Positions 26,122 through 36,725 are shown, counted from the stretch's first letter. The stretch is 64,000 nt of DNA from Kribbella monticola (GCF_003261635.1 NZ_QFXK01000027.1:372001-436000), one strand, 5' to 3'. Translations and numbers: made by a program. Notes: generated by a model not told the origin, from the sequence alone.

Positions 26122-27374
26122 TCACCGACATGCCGCTCCGACTGCGCGACGATCCAGACTTCCGGCGGTACTGGCTGGCGCGCTCGTCGTCGTTGACCGG
26201 GTCGATGGTGACCGCGATCGCGCTGCCGGTGCTGGTCTACCGGCTGAGCGGATCGCCGTTCCTCACCGCGCTGGTCACCGCGTTGGAGGCTGCGCCGTAC
26301 CTGCTGGTCGGGTTGTTCGCCGGGGCTCTCGCGGACCGATGGAACCGGCGCCGGGTGATGGTGTCGGCCGATCTGATCAACACGGTGGTGATCGGTTCGG
26401 TCCCGCTCGCGTACCTGGCCGGGGTCCTCACCGTCGCGCAGGTGCTGGTGGTGGGGTTCATCGTCCAGACGGTGTTCACGTTCTTCGACGGCGCCAACTT
26501 CGGCGCACTGCCGGTGCTGGTCGGGCGAGAGCGGGTGGCGCAGGCGAACGCGGCGGTGTGGACGGCGTCGAGTTTGATCGAGCTGTTCGTCCCACCGCTG
26601 GCTGCCGTTCTGCTGGCCGTGATGAATCCGGCCAGCCTGCTCAGCATCGACGCGTTGAGCTTCGCGGCGTCGGCTGTCGCGATCGGAGGCATCGTCCGGG
26701 CGATGTCCGAGCCACGGACCGGACAGCGGCCGTTGCGGCCGCGGGTGGTGTTCGCGGACATCGCCGAAGGGCTGCGCTTCCTGTTCCGGCACGCCGGGGT
26801 GCGGACGATGACGATCGTCGGCAGCCTGCAGTCGTTCGCCGGCGGCGGGTTCATGGCGCTGATGGTGGTGTGGTGCGACCGCGTGCTGCACGTCGGTACG
26901 TCGGGGATCCGGTTCGGCCTCGTCTACGGGACGTGGGGGATCGGCGGACTGATCGCGGCGCTCGGGCTGCCCAGGCTGTTGAAGCGGATGCCGCCGGCCG
27001 CCGTCACGCTCTATGCCATCCCGGTGTCGGCCGCACTCGGGATCGTCAGTCCGCTGATGCCGAACTGGGAACTGGCCGCGATCGCCTTGCTGGTCTGGGG
27101 TTCGGCGTACGTGCTGGTGATCGTCAACGCGGTCTCCTACCGGCAGCAGGTGACGCCGGAGCAGCTGCTCGGCCGGGTGAACACGGCCGGCCGGATGTTG
27201 TCCTGGGGAGTCGGCTGGACCGGCGGCTCGGTCGTCGGTGGCGTGCTCGGCAGCTGGCTCGGGATCCGGTCCGGGATGGTGCTGATGGGCGTCGGCGGCG
27301 TGGTGGCCGTCGTGGTCGCCTGGACCTCTCCGTTGCGGCGAATCGCGGCGGCGCACGACCCGTTGCACGCCTGA
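26118..27374 (+). CDS. MFS transporter
   Basis: The 418-residue membrane protein begins with a soluble LRDDPDFRRYWLARS segment typical of MFS exporters of the MefA/enterobactin-exporter type. It has about twelve helices and the motif-A-like GALADRWNRRRVM between helices 2 and 3. ATG 26118 overlaps the VOC stop by 4 nt. It is likely an efflux pump for the molecule handled by its VOC partner. The substrate is not predictable from sequence. Confidence 0.85.
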   Translation: MITDMPLRLRDDPDFRRYWLARSSSLTGSMVTAIALPVLVYRLSGSPFLTALVTALEAAPYLLVGLFAGALADRWNRRRVMVSADLINTVVIGSVPLAYLAGVLTVAQVLVVGFIVQTVFTFFDGANFGALPVLVGRERVAQANAAVWTASSLIELFVPPLAAVLLAVMNPASLLSIDALSFAASAVAIGGIVRAMSEPRTGQRPLRPRVVFADIAEGLRFLFRHAGVRTMTIVGSLQSFAGGGFMALMVVWCDRVLHVGTSGIRFGLVYGTWGIGGLIAALGLPRLLKRMPPAAVTLYAIPVSAALGIVSPLMPNWELAAIALLVWGSAYVLVIVNAVSYRQQVTPEQLLGRVNTAGRMLSWGVGWTGGSVVGGVLGSWLGIRSGMVLMGVGGVVAVVVAWTSPLRRIAAAHDPLHA

Positions 27375-27402
27375 ACGGCGGGAATCCGCTAGGTTCTGCC
27401 CC

Positions 27403-28227
27403 GTGGGCGTACGGGTACTGGGTCCTCGCGACCTCTCAGCAGCGAGGGCCGTCATCGCCCGCGATCCGGTCGTGAACGTCTTCGTGGACAGTCTGGTGCA
27501 GACGTCCGGACTCGATCCGCGCCGCGGCGCGGAGGTCTGGGGGTACGTCGAGAAGGGCGTGCTCGAGGCGCTCTGCCATGCCGGCGGCAACATGGTCCCG
27601 GTCGGCGCCGGCGAGGCCGCGCTCCGGGCGTTCGCCGCCTATGCCTTGCGGCGTGGACGCAACTGCTTCCAGATCCTCGGCCCGGCCCGCGCGGTCGAGG
27701 TGTTGTGGGAAGCGCTCGAACCGCACTGGGGGCCGGCTCGCGAGGTCCGCGACGACCAGCCGTTCATGGTGATCGACGGGCCGCCGGTGATCACCCCCGA
27801 TCCGCTGGTCCGCGCGGTGGAGCCGGTCGAGTTGCCGATCCTCTATCCGGCCTGCGTGGCGATGTACACCGAAGAGGTCGGCGTACCGCCGCAGACCGGG
27901 CCGGACGGCACCTTCTACCGGTCCCGGGTGGCCGAGTTGATCCGGACCGGCCGGGCGTTCGCGCGGATCGAGGACGGCAAGGTGGTCTTCAAGGCCGAGA
28001 TCGGGTCCGTCGGAACCGGTGTCTGCCAGATCCAGGGGGTCTGGGTCGACCCCGAGCGGCGCGGCGAAGGGCTGGCCGCGCCGGGTATGGCCGCCGTGGT
28101 GGAACTCGCCCGGCAGCTCACCCCGGTCGTGACGCTGTACGTGAACGCCTTCAACACCCCGGCACGAGCGGCGTACGAACGAGTCGGCTTCCGGACCGTG
28201 GAGACCTTCGCGACGATCCTGTTCTGA
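27403..28227 (+). CDS. GNAT acetyltransferase with DUF4081 domain
   Basis: The 274-residue protein pairs an N-terminal DUF4081 domain (residues ~1-130) with a C-terminal GNAT fold: IQGVWVDPERRGEGLAAPGM is the acetyl-CoA loop and VTLYVNAFNTPARAAYERVGF the C-terminal signature. This gene is a regular neighbour of ispG and proS in actinobacteria, but here ~5.4 kb of other genes separates it from ispG. The substrate is unknown. TAGGTT at 27390-27395 lies 7 nt before GTG 27403, so the mRNA is probably leaderless. Confidence 0.87.
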   Translation: MGVRVLGPRDLSAARAVIARDPVVNVFVDSLVQTSGLDPRRGAEVWGYVEKGVLEALCHAGGNMVPVGAGEAALRAFAAYALRRGRNCFQILGPARAVEVLWEALEPHWGPAREVRDDQPFMVIDGPPVITPDPLVRAVEPVELPILYPACVAMYTEEVGVPPQTGPDGTFYRSRVAELIRTGRAFARIEDGKVVFKAEIGSVGTGVCQIQGVWVDPERRGEGLAAPGMAAVVELARQLTPVVTLYVNAFNTPARAAYERVGFRTVETFATILF

Positions 28228-28312
28228 GCTTGAGCGCTCACTGTGATGGTGTGGTGACTGCTGGTGGGGTTTGCTGTTCGGGCGCCGCCCCGCCCAGCGG
28301 AAGGAAACACCC

Positions 28313-29674
28313 ATGCGAAGAATCGCCACGTCCTTGGCCGGCCTGGCCGCAGTCGCCCTTGCGGTCGCCGGGTTCGCCCCTGGCAGTGCGGCCGCGCCAG
28401 CGCATGAACCGGTGGCCCAGGTCGACAGCGCCCCGGCGTACTACACGCTGAAGCTCCCAGCCGGGCTGACCATCGCCCAGCTCGTCCGTGACGGCTACGA
28501 CATCAGTCACGGCCACGGCACTCGCCCGATCGTGGTCGCGACCCCTGTGGAAGCCAAGAGCTTGCGCGACCGAGGCGTACTGCTCGGCAAGAGCGGCAGC
28601 GTCTACCAGCCGCTGGTACGCGGCGCCGGCACCACCAGTACGACGTACTACGGCGGCTACCACAACGTGCTCGGCCATGAGCAGCACAATGCCGCAGTGG
28701 CCGCCGCGCATCCGGACCTGGTGAAGCTGTACGACATCGGGGACTCGTGGCAGAAGGCGAAAGGGCAAGGTGGGCACGACATCCAGGCCTTGTGCATCAC
28801 CAAGCTGACCACCGGCGACTGTGCGCTGAACAGTACGGGGAAGAAGCCGAAGTTCGTCCTGCACGCCCAGATCCACGCGCGCGAACTGGCGACCGGCGAA
28901 CTCGCGTATCGCTGGATCGACCTGCTCGTGACGTCGTACGGCAAGGACCCGGCGATCACGTCGCTGGTCGACTCGCGGGAGCTCTGGGTGATCCCGATGG
29001 CGAACCCGGACGGCGTCGACGTGGTCGCCTCGTCGCCGTCGCAACCGGTGCTGCAGCGAAAGAACGTGGACAGTACGACGGGTGACTGCCCAGCCGGCGA
29101 TGCCGGGGTGGACCTGAACCGCAACTCCAGCTTCCAATGGGACGTCCACGAGGGCCGGCCGTGCGAAGAGACGTACCCGGGCACGAAGGCGGTGTCCGAG
29201 CCCGAGACGATCGCGATCCAGGGGTTGCTGGACAAGATCTTCCGCGACACCAAGGGCGACGTCGATCAGCCGGCCGCGGCCGGGACGACCGGGGTGTTCC
29301 TGACCCTGCACAGCTTCGGGAACGACATCCTCGCGCCGTACGGGTACACCAACACCGACGCGCCGGACAAGACCGCCTTGGTTGCCTTGGGCAAGAAGCT
29401 GAGCGGGTTCAACGGCTACCCGGTGAGCACCGGCGACGGCGGCGTCGGGTACTTCGCGCCGGGTGCCACCGACGACTGGCTCTACGGCACCCGCGGCGTC
29501 CCGTCGTACACCTTCGAGGTCGGCCCCGACTCGGGCTCCTGCGGCGGCTTCTTCCCGGCGTACTCCTGCTTGGACTCCACCTTCTGGCCCAAGAACAAGG
29601 GCGCCTTCCTGTACGCCGCCCAGGCCGCCGCCTCGCCGTACCGGACCCTACCTGCGAGTAACCCGGTCGGCTAG
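28313..29674 (+). CDS. Secreted M14-family zinc carboxypeptidase
   Basis: The 453-residue protein starts with a secretion signal (RRIATSLAGLAAVALAVAG, cleaved near GSAAAPA). The catalytic domain shows the M14 zinc site HARE (His188, Glu191), third ligand His333 in TLHSFG, substrate-binding DLNRNSSF and the catalytic Glu402 in FEVGPDSG. It should remove C-terminal residues from peptides outside the cell. GGAAGGA before ATG 28313 is a good ribosome binding site. Confidence 0.92.
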   Translation: MRRIATSLAGLAAVALAVAGFAPGSAAAPAHEPVAQVDSAPAYYTLKLPAGLTIAQLVRDGYDISHGHGTRPIVVATPVEAKSLRDRGVLLGKSGSVYQPLVRGAGTTSTTYYGGYHNVLGHEQHNAAVAAAHPDLVKLYDIGDSWQKAKGQGGHDIQALCITKLTTGDCALNSTGKKPKFVLHAQIHARELATGELAYRWIDLLVTSYGKDPAITSLVDSRELWVIPMANPDGVDVVASSPSQPVLQRKNVDSTTGDCPAGDAGVDLNRNSSFQWDVHEGRPCEETYPGTKAVSEPETIAIQGLLDKIFRDTKGDVDQPAAAGTTGVFLTLHSFGNDILAPYGYTNTDAPDKTALVALGKKLSGFNGYPVSTGDGGVGYFAPGATDDWLYGTRGVPSYTFEVGPDSGSCGGFFPAYSCLDSTFWPKNKGAFLYAAQAAASPYRTLPASNPVG

Positions 29675-29683
29675 GGTGCTCGC

Positions 29684-30055
29684 ATGAGGCGTCGCAGCAG
29701 GAGTACGACCGGGTTGGCTGTGTTGTTCGGGGTGTCGGGCGTGATGCACTTCGTTCGGCCGGAGCCGTTCGAGCGGATCGTGCCGCGCGGGTTGCCGCGG
29801 AAGAGGGAACTGGTTTACGCCTCCGGGGTGGCCGAGTTGGCCTGTGCCGCCGGGCTCGTGCACCCGCGCACTCGGCGGACGGCCGGGTTGCTCAGTGCCG
29901 CGTTGCTGGTGGCTGTTTTTCCAGCGAATGTGCAGATGGCGGTGGATCTGAACAAGGTGGGTACGCCGCGGGCGCGGGCGATCGGGTTCGGCCGGCTGCC
30001 GTTGCAGCTGCCGTTGATCCGGGCCGCTCTGAAGGCGTCGCGCGAAGGCCGCTGA
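29684..30055 (+). CDS. DoxX-like small membrane protein
   Basis: The 123-residue protein has about four short hydrophobic segments and the DoxX-like features GVSGVMHFVRPEPFERIVPR and VAELACAAGLVHPRTRR, then FPANVQMAVDL. Family members are membrane proteins of uncertain, possibly redox-related, role. TAGGGT (29672-29677) is 6 nt before ATG 29684 and there is no Shine-Dalgarno, indicating leaderless expression from inside the end of the carboxypeptidase gene. Confidence 0.75.
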   Translation: MRRRSRSTTGLAVLFGVSGVMHFVRPEPFERIVPRGLPRKRELVYASGVAELACAAGLVHPRTRRTAGLLSAALLVAVFPANVQMAVDLNKVGTPRARAIGFGRLPLQLPLIRAALKASREGR

Positions 30056-30169
30056 GACGGAGCCGCCGGCGGTGCCTGTGGAAAACTGGTGAGAGGACCG
30101 GCCGCGGGCGGATATCCTCTTTGCCGTCAGTAGTTGTATTCCATTTTCTGCACCTGCTTGGAGACTCCC

Positions 30170-31933
30170 GTGATTCTGCGCATGTCGTCGCTGTTCCTCC
30201 GCACCCTTCGCGAGGACCCGGCGGACGCGGAGGTCCCGAGCCACCGGCTGCTCGTCCGGGCCGGCTACATCCGCCGGGCCGCGCCCGGGATCTACACCTG
30301 GCTGCCGCTCGGCCTGCGCGTGCTGCGCAACGTCGAGAACATCGTCCGCGACGAGATGAACAAGATCGGCGCGCAGGAACTGGTCTTCCCGGCGCTGCTG
30401 CCCCGCGAGCCCTACGAGGCGACCGGCCGCTGGACGGAGTACGGGCCGAACCTGTTCCGGCTCAAGGACCGCAAGGGCGCCGACATGCTGCTCGGGCCGA
30501 CCCACGAGGAGATGTTCACCCTGGTGGTGAAGGACCTCTACTCGTCGTACAAGGACCTCCCGCTGTCGATCTACCAGATCCAGAACAAGTACCGCGACGA
30601 GGCCCGCCCGCGTGCGGGTGTGCTGCGCGGGCGCGAGTTCGTGATGAAGGACTCGTACTCGTTCGACATCGATCAGGACGGCCTGCAGGCGTCGTACGAG
30701 CTGCATCGCAAGGCCTACATCGCGATCTTCGACCGGCTCGGGTTCGACTACGTGATCGTCAAGGCGATGTCCGGCGCGATGGGCGGGTCGGCGTCGGAGG
30801 AGTTCCTGGCGATCGCGGAGAACGGTGAGGACACCTTCGTCCGCTCGCCCGGTGGTTACGCCGCCAACGTCGAGGCCGTCGTCGTGTCGCAGGCCGCGCC
30901 GGTCGACGCGTCCGGCGTGCCCGCGGCCGAGGTCGTCGACACCCCGGACACCCCGACCATCGACACCCTGGTGGACGCGCTCAACGCCAAGCACCCCCGC
31001 ACCGACGGTCGCGAGTGGACCGCCGCGGACACCTTGAAGAACGTGCTGGTGATGCTGGTGAACCCCGACGGCAGCCGCGAGCCGCTGGCGATCGGCGTGC
31101 CCGGCGACCGCGCGATCGACGAGAAGCGGCTCGGCGCGCAGGTGGAGCCGGCCGAGGTGGTGGCCTTCGAGGAAGCCGACTTCGCCAAGCACCCCGAGCT
31201 CGCCAAGGGCTACATCGGGCCGGGCGTGCTCGGCGCGGAGAACACCTCGAAGATCCGGTACCTGCTCGATCCCCGGATCGCCGAGGGTTCGGCCTGGGTG
31301 ACCGGTGCGGACAAGACCGGCTTCCACGTCCTCAACCTGGTGTACGGCCGCGACTTCACCGCCGACGGCACGATTCAGGCCGCCGAGGTGCGTGACGGGG
31401 ACGAGGCGCCGGACGGATCCGGTCCGCTGTCGTCGGCCCGGGGGATCGAGATGGGGCACATCTTCCAGCTCGGCAAGAAGTACGCCGAGGCGCTGGACCT
31501 GAAGGTGCTCGACCAGAACGGCAAGCTGGTCACCGTCACGATGGGCTCGTACGGTGTCGGCGTGACTCGCGCGGTGGCCGCGATCGCCGAGGGGAACCAC
31601 GACGAACTCGGGCTGATCTGGCCGCGTGAGATCGCGCCGGCCGACATCCACCTGGTCGCCACCGGCAAGGACTCCGCTCCGTTCGAGGCCGCGGCCAAGA
31701 TCGCGGCCGAGCTCGAGGCGCGCGGCCTGACCGTGTTGTACGACGACCGCGAGAAGGTCACCGCCGGCGTGAAGTTCAAGGACGCCGAGCTGCTCGGTGT
31801 GCCGACCATCGCGGTCGTCGGCAAGGGCTTGACCGACGGTGTCGTCGAGGTGAAGGACCGCCGCTCCAACACCCGGGTCGACGTCCCCCTCGCCGAGGTC
31901 GTCGACCACTTGGTCTCCGCAGTACGAGGCTGA
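30170..31933 (+). CDS. proS: Prolyl-tRNA synthetase, bacterial type
   Basis: This 587-residue class II synthetase charges tRNA-Pro. Motif 1 ([20 protein letters not shown]), motif 2 ([18 protein letters not shown]) and motif 3 ([16 protein letters not shown]) are present. An INS editing domain lies between motifs 2 and 3 (residues ~220-400) and a class II anticodon-binding domain at the C-terminus. GTG 30170 is preferred because GGAG at 30160-30163 sits 6 nt upstream; ATG 30182 is the alternative. No T-box or other leader element is evident. A strong terminator follows. Confidence 0.96.
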   Translation: MILRMSSLFLRTLREDPADAEVPSHRLLVRAGYIRRAAPGIYTWLPLGLRVLRNVENIVRDEMNKIGAQELVFPALLPREPYEATGRWTEYGPNLFRLKDRKGADMLLGPTHEEMFTLVVKDLYSSYKDLPLSIYQIQNKYRDEARPRAGVLRGREFVMKDSYSFDIDQDGLQASYELHRKAYIAIFDRLGFDYVIVKAMSGAMGGSASEEFLAIAENGEDTFVRSPGGYAANVEAVVVSQAAPVDASGVPAAEVVDTPDTPTIDTLVDALNAKHPRTDGREWTAADTLKNVLVMLVNPDGSREPLAIGVPGDRAIDEKRLGAQVEPAEVVAFEEADFAKHPELAKGYIGPGVLGAENTSKIRYLLDPRIAEGSAWVTGADKTGFHVLNLVYGRDFTADGTIQAAEVRDGDEAPDGSGPLSSARGIEMGHIFQLGKKYAEALDLKVLDQNGKLVTVTMGSYGVGVTRAVAAIAEGNHDELGLIWPREIAPADIHLVATGKDSAPFEAAAKIAAELEARGLTVLYDDREKVTAGVKFKDAELLGVPTIAVVGKGLTDGVVEVKDRRSNTRVDVPLAEVVDHLVSAVRG

Positions 31934-31940
31934 CCCTGGC

Positions 31941-31977
31941 GAGAGGGGCCGCAGGCAACGAGCCTGCGGCCCCTCTC
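31941..31977 (+). terminator. Rho-independent terminator of proS
   Basis: A perfect 16-bp stem (GAGAGGGGCCGCAGGC with its complement) closes a 5-nt AACGA loop 8 bp after the proS stop, followed by CAGTTTCC. Confidence 0.88.
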
Positions 31978-32000
31978 CAGTTTCCTGACCCGGCAGCTAC

Positions 32001-32020
32001 CCGTACAAATCTTTGTACGG
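32001..32020. promoter_or_regulatory. 20-bp palindrome upstream of a secreted-protein gene
   Basis: CCGTACAAA-N2-TTTGTACGG is fully symmetric, with a TC centre. Two related half-sites, TGTACGGG and TTGTACC, follow at 32027-32042. It lies ~100 bp before the secreted-protein start and just past the proS terminator, so it most likely controls that gene. The AT-rich centre in a GC-rich region supports a protein-binding site. Confidence 0.6.
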
Positions 32021-32118
32021 CCGGACTGTACGGGTTGTACCTGTCGGGTACTGATCGTTGCTGACAGCATCTTTCGCAGGGCAGTGGTCCCACACTGCTA
32101 CTGGGGAAAGGATGCGCA

Positions 32119-32679
32119 ATGAGGATCGGATCGAAGAGCCGCGCGGCGGCCATGGTGTTCACCGTCCTGGCGGGAAGCCTGACGGCGTTCGTGGCGAGCT
32201 CGGGACCGGCGATGGCGGGGTGCGACGTCTTCAACTACGACGTCGTCGAGCCGCTCGGCAGTACCTGGTACGTGCCGATCGCGACGCGCGCCGGGAAGTA
32301 CAACGCGAGCAGCAGTACGGCGTCACTGACCTTCACCCTGTCGACCACTTCCACCAAGTCGACGACCTGGTCGGCGTCGGCCGGTGGCAGTGTGGGTTGG
32401 GGAATCGCGAAGGTCGAGGCGAAGATCGGCCGCGACGTCACCACGTCGATCGCCCGGGGCACCACGGTGACGGACCCGATGAACGTGCCGGGCAAGCGGT
32501 ACGGCTACGTGGAGGCCAAGGCGGAGTATCACCGCTACGCCATCTACCAGTACCAGATGACCCCGAAGTGCACCGGCCGGTACATCAAGACCTACGGCTC
32601 GCTGGACGCCATCATCACCGCGCCGTTCTTCAGCGAATGCATCACCAGCACCGCCGGCGGCTGTACGCCGAGGCCCTGA
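32119..32679 (+). CDS. Secreted small protein, possibly aerolysin/ETX-MTX2-like
   Basis: The 186-residue protein has a clear signal peptide cleaved after AMA (residue 33) and four cysteines (35, 151, 174, 182), probably two disulphides. The middle is a Ser/Thr-rich alternating pattern (STASLTFTLSTTSTKSTTWS, then GGSVGWGIAKVEAKIG and VTTSIARGTTVTD) that resembles the amphipathic insertion strands of ETX/MTX2-type beta-pore-forming proteins. The following NVPGKRYGYVEAKAEYHRYA resembles the strand after them. This is pattern recognition only. ATG 32119 has an AAAGGA site. No operon partner is present. Confidence 0.55.
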   Translation: MRIGSKSRAAAMVFTVLAGSLTAFVASSGPAMAGCDVFNYDVVEPLGSTWYVPIATRAGKYNASSSTASLTFTLSTTSTKSTTWSASAGGSVGWGIAKVEAKIGRDVTTSIARGTTVTDPMNVPGKRYGYVEAKAEYHRYAIYQYQMTPKCTGRYIKTYGSLDAIITAPFFSECITSTAGGCTPRP

Positions 32680-32773
32680 CCGACCGATCGGTGATGTAAG
32701 GGTTGAGCTGGAGCATGGGTTTACCTGAGCATGGGGGCCATGCCCAGTTCCGCCCGATCCGTGTGGTCGTACC

Positions 32774-33550
32774 GTGCCTGATGTCTCGCTCTGGACCGTC
32801 GTCTTCCTGGTGGTCGCGGCCTTCTCGGCCGGCTGGATCGATGCGGTGGTCGGCGGTGGTGGGCTGATCCAGTTGCCCGCGATGCTGCTCGGCCTGCCGA
32901 ACGCCTCGCCCGCGCAGATCCTGTCCACCAACAAGATCTCGTCGCTGTTCGGTACGACGACGAGCGCGATCACCTACGGCATCAAGGTGAAGCCGGACCG
33001 GCGTACCGTGCTGCCGCTGGCGGGACTGGCCGGGCTGGCCGCGGCCGGGGGAGCGCTGGTCGCGACGCGGATCCCGATGGCGTGGTTCAAGCCGATCGTG
33101 CTGGTGCTGCTGATCGGGGTGGCGATCTACACCTGGCTGAAACCCGACCTCGGCTCGGCGACCATCCTGCGGTTCGACGGACACAGCCATTACGTCGCGG
33201 CCGGTCTGGTCGGCGCCCTGATCGGCTTCTACGACGGCGCGGTCGGGCCGGGCACCGGCTCGTTCCTGATCTTCGCGCTGGTCGGGCTGATGGGATACAA
33301 CTTCCTCCGCGCCAGCGCCAAGGCGAAGATCGCGAACGTGGCGACCAACCTCGGCGCCATCGTCGTGTTCGCCCTGCACGGCGCGCCGCTGTGGCGACTC
33401 GGCCTGATCATGGGCCTGGCCAATCTGCTCGGCGGCCTGCTCGGCGCCCGGACCGCCGTGGCCAAGGGCAGCCGCTTCGTCCGGATCGTCTTCCTGGTCG
33501 TCGTGGCCGCCTTGATCCTCCGGCTCGCGTACGACGTCTTCTTCGCCTGA
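32774..33550 (+). CDS. TSUP-family (TauE/SafE) membrane transporter
   Basis: The 258-residue protein shows the TSUP pattern of eight or so helices with the repeated glycine-rich motif: SAGWIDAVVGGGGLIQLPAM in the first half and FYDGAVGPGTGSFLIFALV in the second. Family members move sulfite, sulfoacetate or related small anions. GTG 32774 gives the family N-terminus. It stands alone between the secreted protein and the SARP regulator, so the substrate cannot be inferred from context. Confidence 0.88.
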   Translation: MPDVSLWTVVFLVVAAFSAGWIDAVVGGGGLIQLPAMLLGLPNASPAQILSTNKISSLFGTTTSAITYGIKVKPDRRTVLPLAGLAGLAAAGGALVATRIPMAWFKPIVLVLLIGVAIYTWLKPDLGSATILRFDGHSHYVAAGLVGALIGFYDGAVGPGTGSFLIFALVGLMGYNFLRASAKAKIANVATNLGAIVVFALHGAPLWRLGLIMGLANLLGGLLGARTAVAKGSRFVRIVFLVVVAALILRLAYDVFFA

Positions 33551-33645
33551 CCCGTCTCAGCTCCGCACCGCCCGGACGGTCATCGTTGCGCTCCCGAGTA
33601 CGGTTGGCCCGCTGTGACGAGTGAGAGGCGGGTGGGGCGACAGAT

Positions 33646-36600
33646 ATGGAAGGCCTGCGATTTCGGGTCCTCGGGCCGACCGAGGTGCGTCACGACGGTT
33701 CGGTGCTGGCGTTGCCGGCCAAGCGGCTCCGCGCGCTGCTCACCGAACTGCTGATCAACGCCAACCGCGTGGTGCCGCCCGGGCAGCTGATCCAGGCCAT
33801 CTGGGCCGGTGAGCCACCGGCCGGCCCCGAACGTGCGCTGCACACCGCTCTCTCCCGGCTGCGGGCGGCCCTCGGCCCGGTCGGCGAGCTGATCCGTACA
33901 GTGCCCGGCGGCTACCTGATCGAGCTCGAACCGGATCAGCTGGACCTCGCGAAGTTCCGCGCCCTGGTGGACCGGGCCGGAGCAACCGACGATCCGCTGC
34001 AACGCGTGGCCCTTCTCGGCGAGGCACTCGACCTGTGGCAGGACGTGCCGCTGACAGGCCTCGGCACGGAGTCGCTCGAAGGCAGGCCGTGGCTGATCGA
34101 GGAACGCCTGCAGGCGATCGAGCGACTGATCGACGCGCGCCTGACGATCGGCGACCACTCGGCGGTCGTCGCGGACCTGACCGGACTCACCAGGGAACAC
34201 CCCCTGCGGGAACGCTTCTGGTCGCAGTTGATGCTCGCCCTGTACCGCGGCGGTCGGCAAGCGGACGCGCTCGCGGCGTACCGGCGGTTGGCGGCCCTGC
34301 TTGCCGAGGAGCTCGGAGTCGATCCCGGTACCGAGGTTCGTCAGCTCCACCAGGCGATCCTGACCGGCGAGGTGCCCACCCAGGCGACGAAGCCGATCGA
34401 GGAGCCGGTCGACGCCTGGGCGAGGCATGCCCAGTTGCCGATGGACCTGAGCGACTTCGTCGGTCGCTCGGAGGTGATCACCGAGCTCACCGAGCGGTTG
34501 TCGGAGGCCTCGGCGATGCCGGTCGTGACCATCTCCGGCGCGCCCGGGGTCGGGAAGTCGGCACTCGCGGTCCACATCGGTCATCGCCTACGGGCCCACT
34601 TCCCGGACGGGCAGTGGCATGTCCGGCTGGCCGGTGCGGGCAACTCGCCGAGGGAGCCACTGGAGGTTCTCGGTGAACTGCTCAGCTTGGCCGGCGTCGA
34701 CCCGTACGAACTGCCGGCCGACCTCGATCGTCGCGCCGCGCTGCTCCGATCCACGCTGGCCGACCGCAGAGTCCTGCTGCTGCTGGACGATGCGCGTGAC
34801 GCGCGACAGGTGAAGCCGCTGCTGCCGGGGACTGCGGGAAACGCAGTACTGGTGACGAGTCGCAACGAGTTGGCCGGGCTGTCGGTCTCGGTCGGCGCGC
34901 GGGGTACGCGGTTGACGATGCTCGATCCGGCCGAGGCGATCGACCTGCTGGCCGGCATGCTCGGTGCCGAACGAGTCGCGGCCGAGCCGTCGGCGGCCGC
35001 GGAACTGGCGGAGGTCTGTGATCGACTTCCGCTCGCCCTGCGCATCGCCGCAGGTCTGCTGTCCGGTCGCCCGGACCAGTCGATCGCGGGCTACGTCGAA
35101 GAGCTCCGGGCGGGTGATCGGCTGGCAGGGTTGGCGATCGGCGACGAGCCGGACACCGCGGTCGCGGCCGCATTCGCCTTGTCCTATGAGGCTTTGGCGC
35201 CTGAGGCAAGACGGCTTTTCGCCTTGCTGGGCGTCGTTCCCGGCGGCGACCTGAGCGTGCCGGGCGCTGCGGCACTGTTCGACGGCTCGCCGCGTGAAGT
35301 CGGGCCTCTTCTGGAAATGCTTGCCTCGGTCAACCTTCTCCAGCGCGAGCGCAGCCGCTATCGCATGCACGACCTGATCCGCCTGTACGCCGCCGGCCGC
35401 GCGGAGGTCGAGCCCGGCACCGACGCGGCCTGGCAGCGGCTGATCGAGTGGTACCTGCGCACGACCGATGCGGCCACCGAATTCGAGTACAGCCCTCTCG
35501 TGCGGCTCACCGAGCGGATCTTCGAGGAGAACCCGTTCACCGACGCGGCCCAGGCGGGCGCCTGGCTCGAGGCCGAAGAGCAGAACCTGGTCGCCTCCAT
35601 CTCCAAGGCCGCCGACTCCGGCCCGTACGGCGTCGCCTGGCGGTTGGCCGACGTACTGCGGCACTACTTCTCCATCAACGATCGGGTCGGCCCCTGGCGG
35701 CAGGCTGCGACGGCCGGACTGCGTGCCGCTCTAGCGGCCGGCGATCGTGACGGTGAAGGTGCGATGCGGCACAGCCTCGGTGGGCTGGCCTTCACCGTCG
35801 GCGAGGTGGAGGTCGCGATCACCGAATCGGCCGCTGCCTGTGAGGCGTATGCCGAGGCGGGCTTCGGTCTGGGCGAGGCAGCGCTGCTTTGCAACCTCGG
35901 GATGGCCTACGACGACCACGGCGAATCGGTGCAGGCCGCCGAGTTCCTGATGCGGGGGATCCGCGCCTTCCGCTCGCTCGGCCGGATCGGCAGTCTGTGG
36001 CCGGCCTTGCACAGCCTGAGCAACGTCTCGCACAACCTCGGTGACCTCGATGCGGCGGTGGCGGCGGCCTCGGAGGCGCTCGAGATCGCTCCGGACGGCT
36101 ACGCCGGGGTGATCGGCCGGCTCAACCGCGGCGCGGCGTACCGGCTGCTGGGGGAGTCGGATCGCGCGGAGGCCGACATGACCACAGCGCTTTCGATGGA
36201 GGAGCGGCCGTCGGCGCCGGGTCAGTACGAGACCGCCTTGCTGTACGCCGATCTGGGCCGGTACGACGAGGCCATGGCGCACGCGGAGGCGGGGTTGGCG
36301 ATCAGTCATCGCGACGGGCTGGAGTTCCACGAGGCGTCGGCACTCAACGTGCTCGGCGTCATCTACGGCCGTCAGGGTCGGTGGGACGAAGCCGCGCGGC
36401 ATCACGCCGAGGCGCGCGACATCGCAGTACGGCTCGGTCATCGGGCCCGAGAGGCCGAGGCGCTCCTGGGGCTCGCGTCGGTGGCGCTGGGCCGGAAGGA
36501 GTTGGCCGAAGCGTTCGAGCTGGGACAGCAAGCCCGGGAGCTCGCCGCGCAACTACGCCAGCGAATCGTCGAATGCCGAGCCCTCCTGCTCCTCGCCGAG

Positions 36601-36708
36601 ACCAGCCGCCAAGCCGGCCGCCCCGACGACGCGGAACGCTGGGCGACCGAAGCCGCAACCATCCAGGCCGGCACCGGCTACCGCCCACCGATCACCGCCA
36701 ACCGCTGA
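33646..36708 (+). CDS. SARP/AfsR-type regulator with NB-ARC and TPR domains
   Basis: This 1020-residue protein has the architecture of AfsR-like regulators. An OmpR-type winged helix covers residues ~1-95 ([20 protein letters not shown]), and a bacterial transcriptional activator domain ~98-245. An NTPase of the NB-ARC type follows with P-loop GAPGVGKSA from ~298 and LLLLDDARD as Walker B, then tetratricopeptide repeats to the end. Such STAND proteins switch on secondary-metabolite or developmental genes. No biosynthetic cluster is adjacent, so the target is unknown. The next gene, a methyltransferase, has its own leaderless promoter. Confidence 0.93.
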   Translation: MEGLRFRVLGPTEVRHDGSVLALPAKRLRALLTELLINANRVVPPGQLIQAIWAGEPPAGPERALHTALSRLRAALGPVGELIRTVPGGYLIELEPDQLDLAKFRALVDRAGATDDPLQRVALLGEALDLWQDVPLTGLGTESLEGRPWLIEERLQAIERLIDARLTIGDHSAVVADLTGLTREHPLRERFWSQLMLALYRGGRQADALAAYRRLAALLAEELGVDPGTEVRQLHQAILTGEVPTQATKPIEEPVDAWARHAQLPMDLSDFVGRSEVITELTERLSEASAMPVVTISGAPGVGKSALAVHIGHRLRAHFPDGQWHVRLAGAGNSPREPLEVLGELLSLAGVDPYELPADLDRRAALLRSTLADRRVLLLLDDARDARQVKPLLPGTAGNAVLVTSRNELAGLSVSVGARGTRLTMLDPAEAIDLLAGMLGAERVAAEPSAAAELAEVCDRLPLALRIAAGLLSGRPDQSIAGYVEELRAGDRLAGLAIGDEPDTAVAAAFALSYEALAPEARRLFALLGVVPGGDLSVPGAAALFDGSPREVGPLLEMLASVNLLQRERSRYRMHDLIRLYAAGRAEVEPGTDAAWQRLIEWYLRTTDAATEFEYSPLVRLTERIFEENPFTDAAQAGAWLEAEEQNLVASISKAADSGPYGVAWRLADVLRHYFSINDRVGPWRQAATAGLRAALAAGDRDGEGAMRHSLGGLAFTVGEVEVAITESAAACEAYAEAGFGLGEAALLCNLGMAYDDHGESVQAAEFLMRGIRAFRSLGRIGSLWPALHSLSNVSHNLGDLDAAVAAASEALEIAPDGYAGVIGRLNRGAAYRLLGESDRAEADMTTALSMEERPSAPGQYETALLYADLGRYDEAMAHAEAGLAISHRDGLEFHEASALNVLGVIYGRQGRWDEAARHHAEARDIAVRLGHRAREAEALLGLASVALGRKELAEAFELGQQARELAAQLRQRIVECRALLLLAETSRQAGRPDDAERWATEAATIQAGTGYRPPITANR

Positions 36709-36725
36709 CGATCTATCGTCTGGGG

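Noticed and set aside
30056..30169. T-box or other riboswitch before proS
   Set aside because: The gap is only ~114 bp, lacks T-box features, and the GTG start has a normal ribosome binding site.
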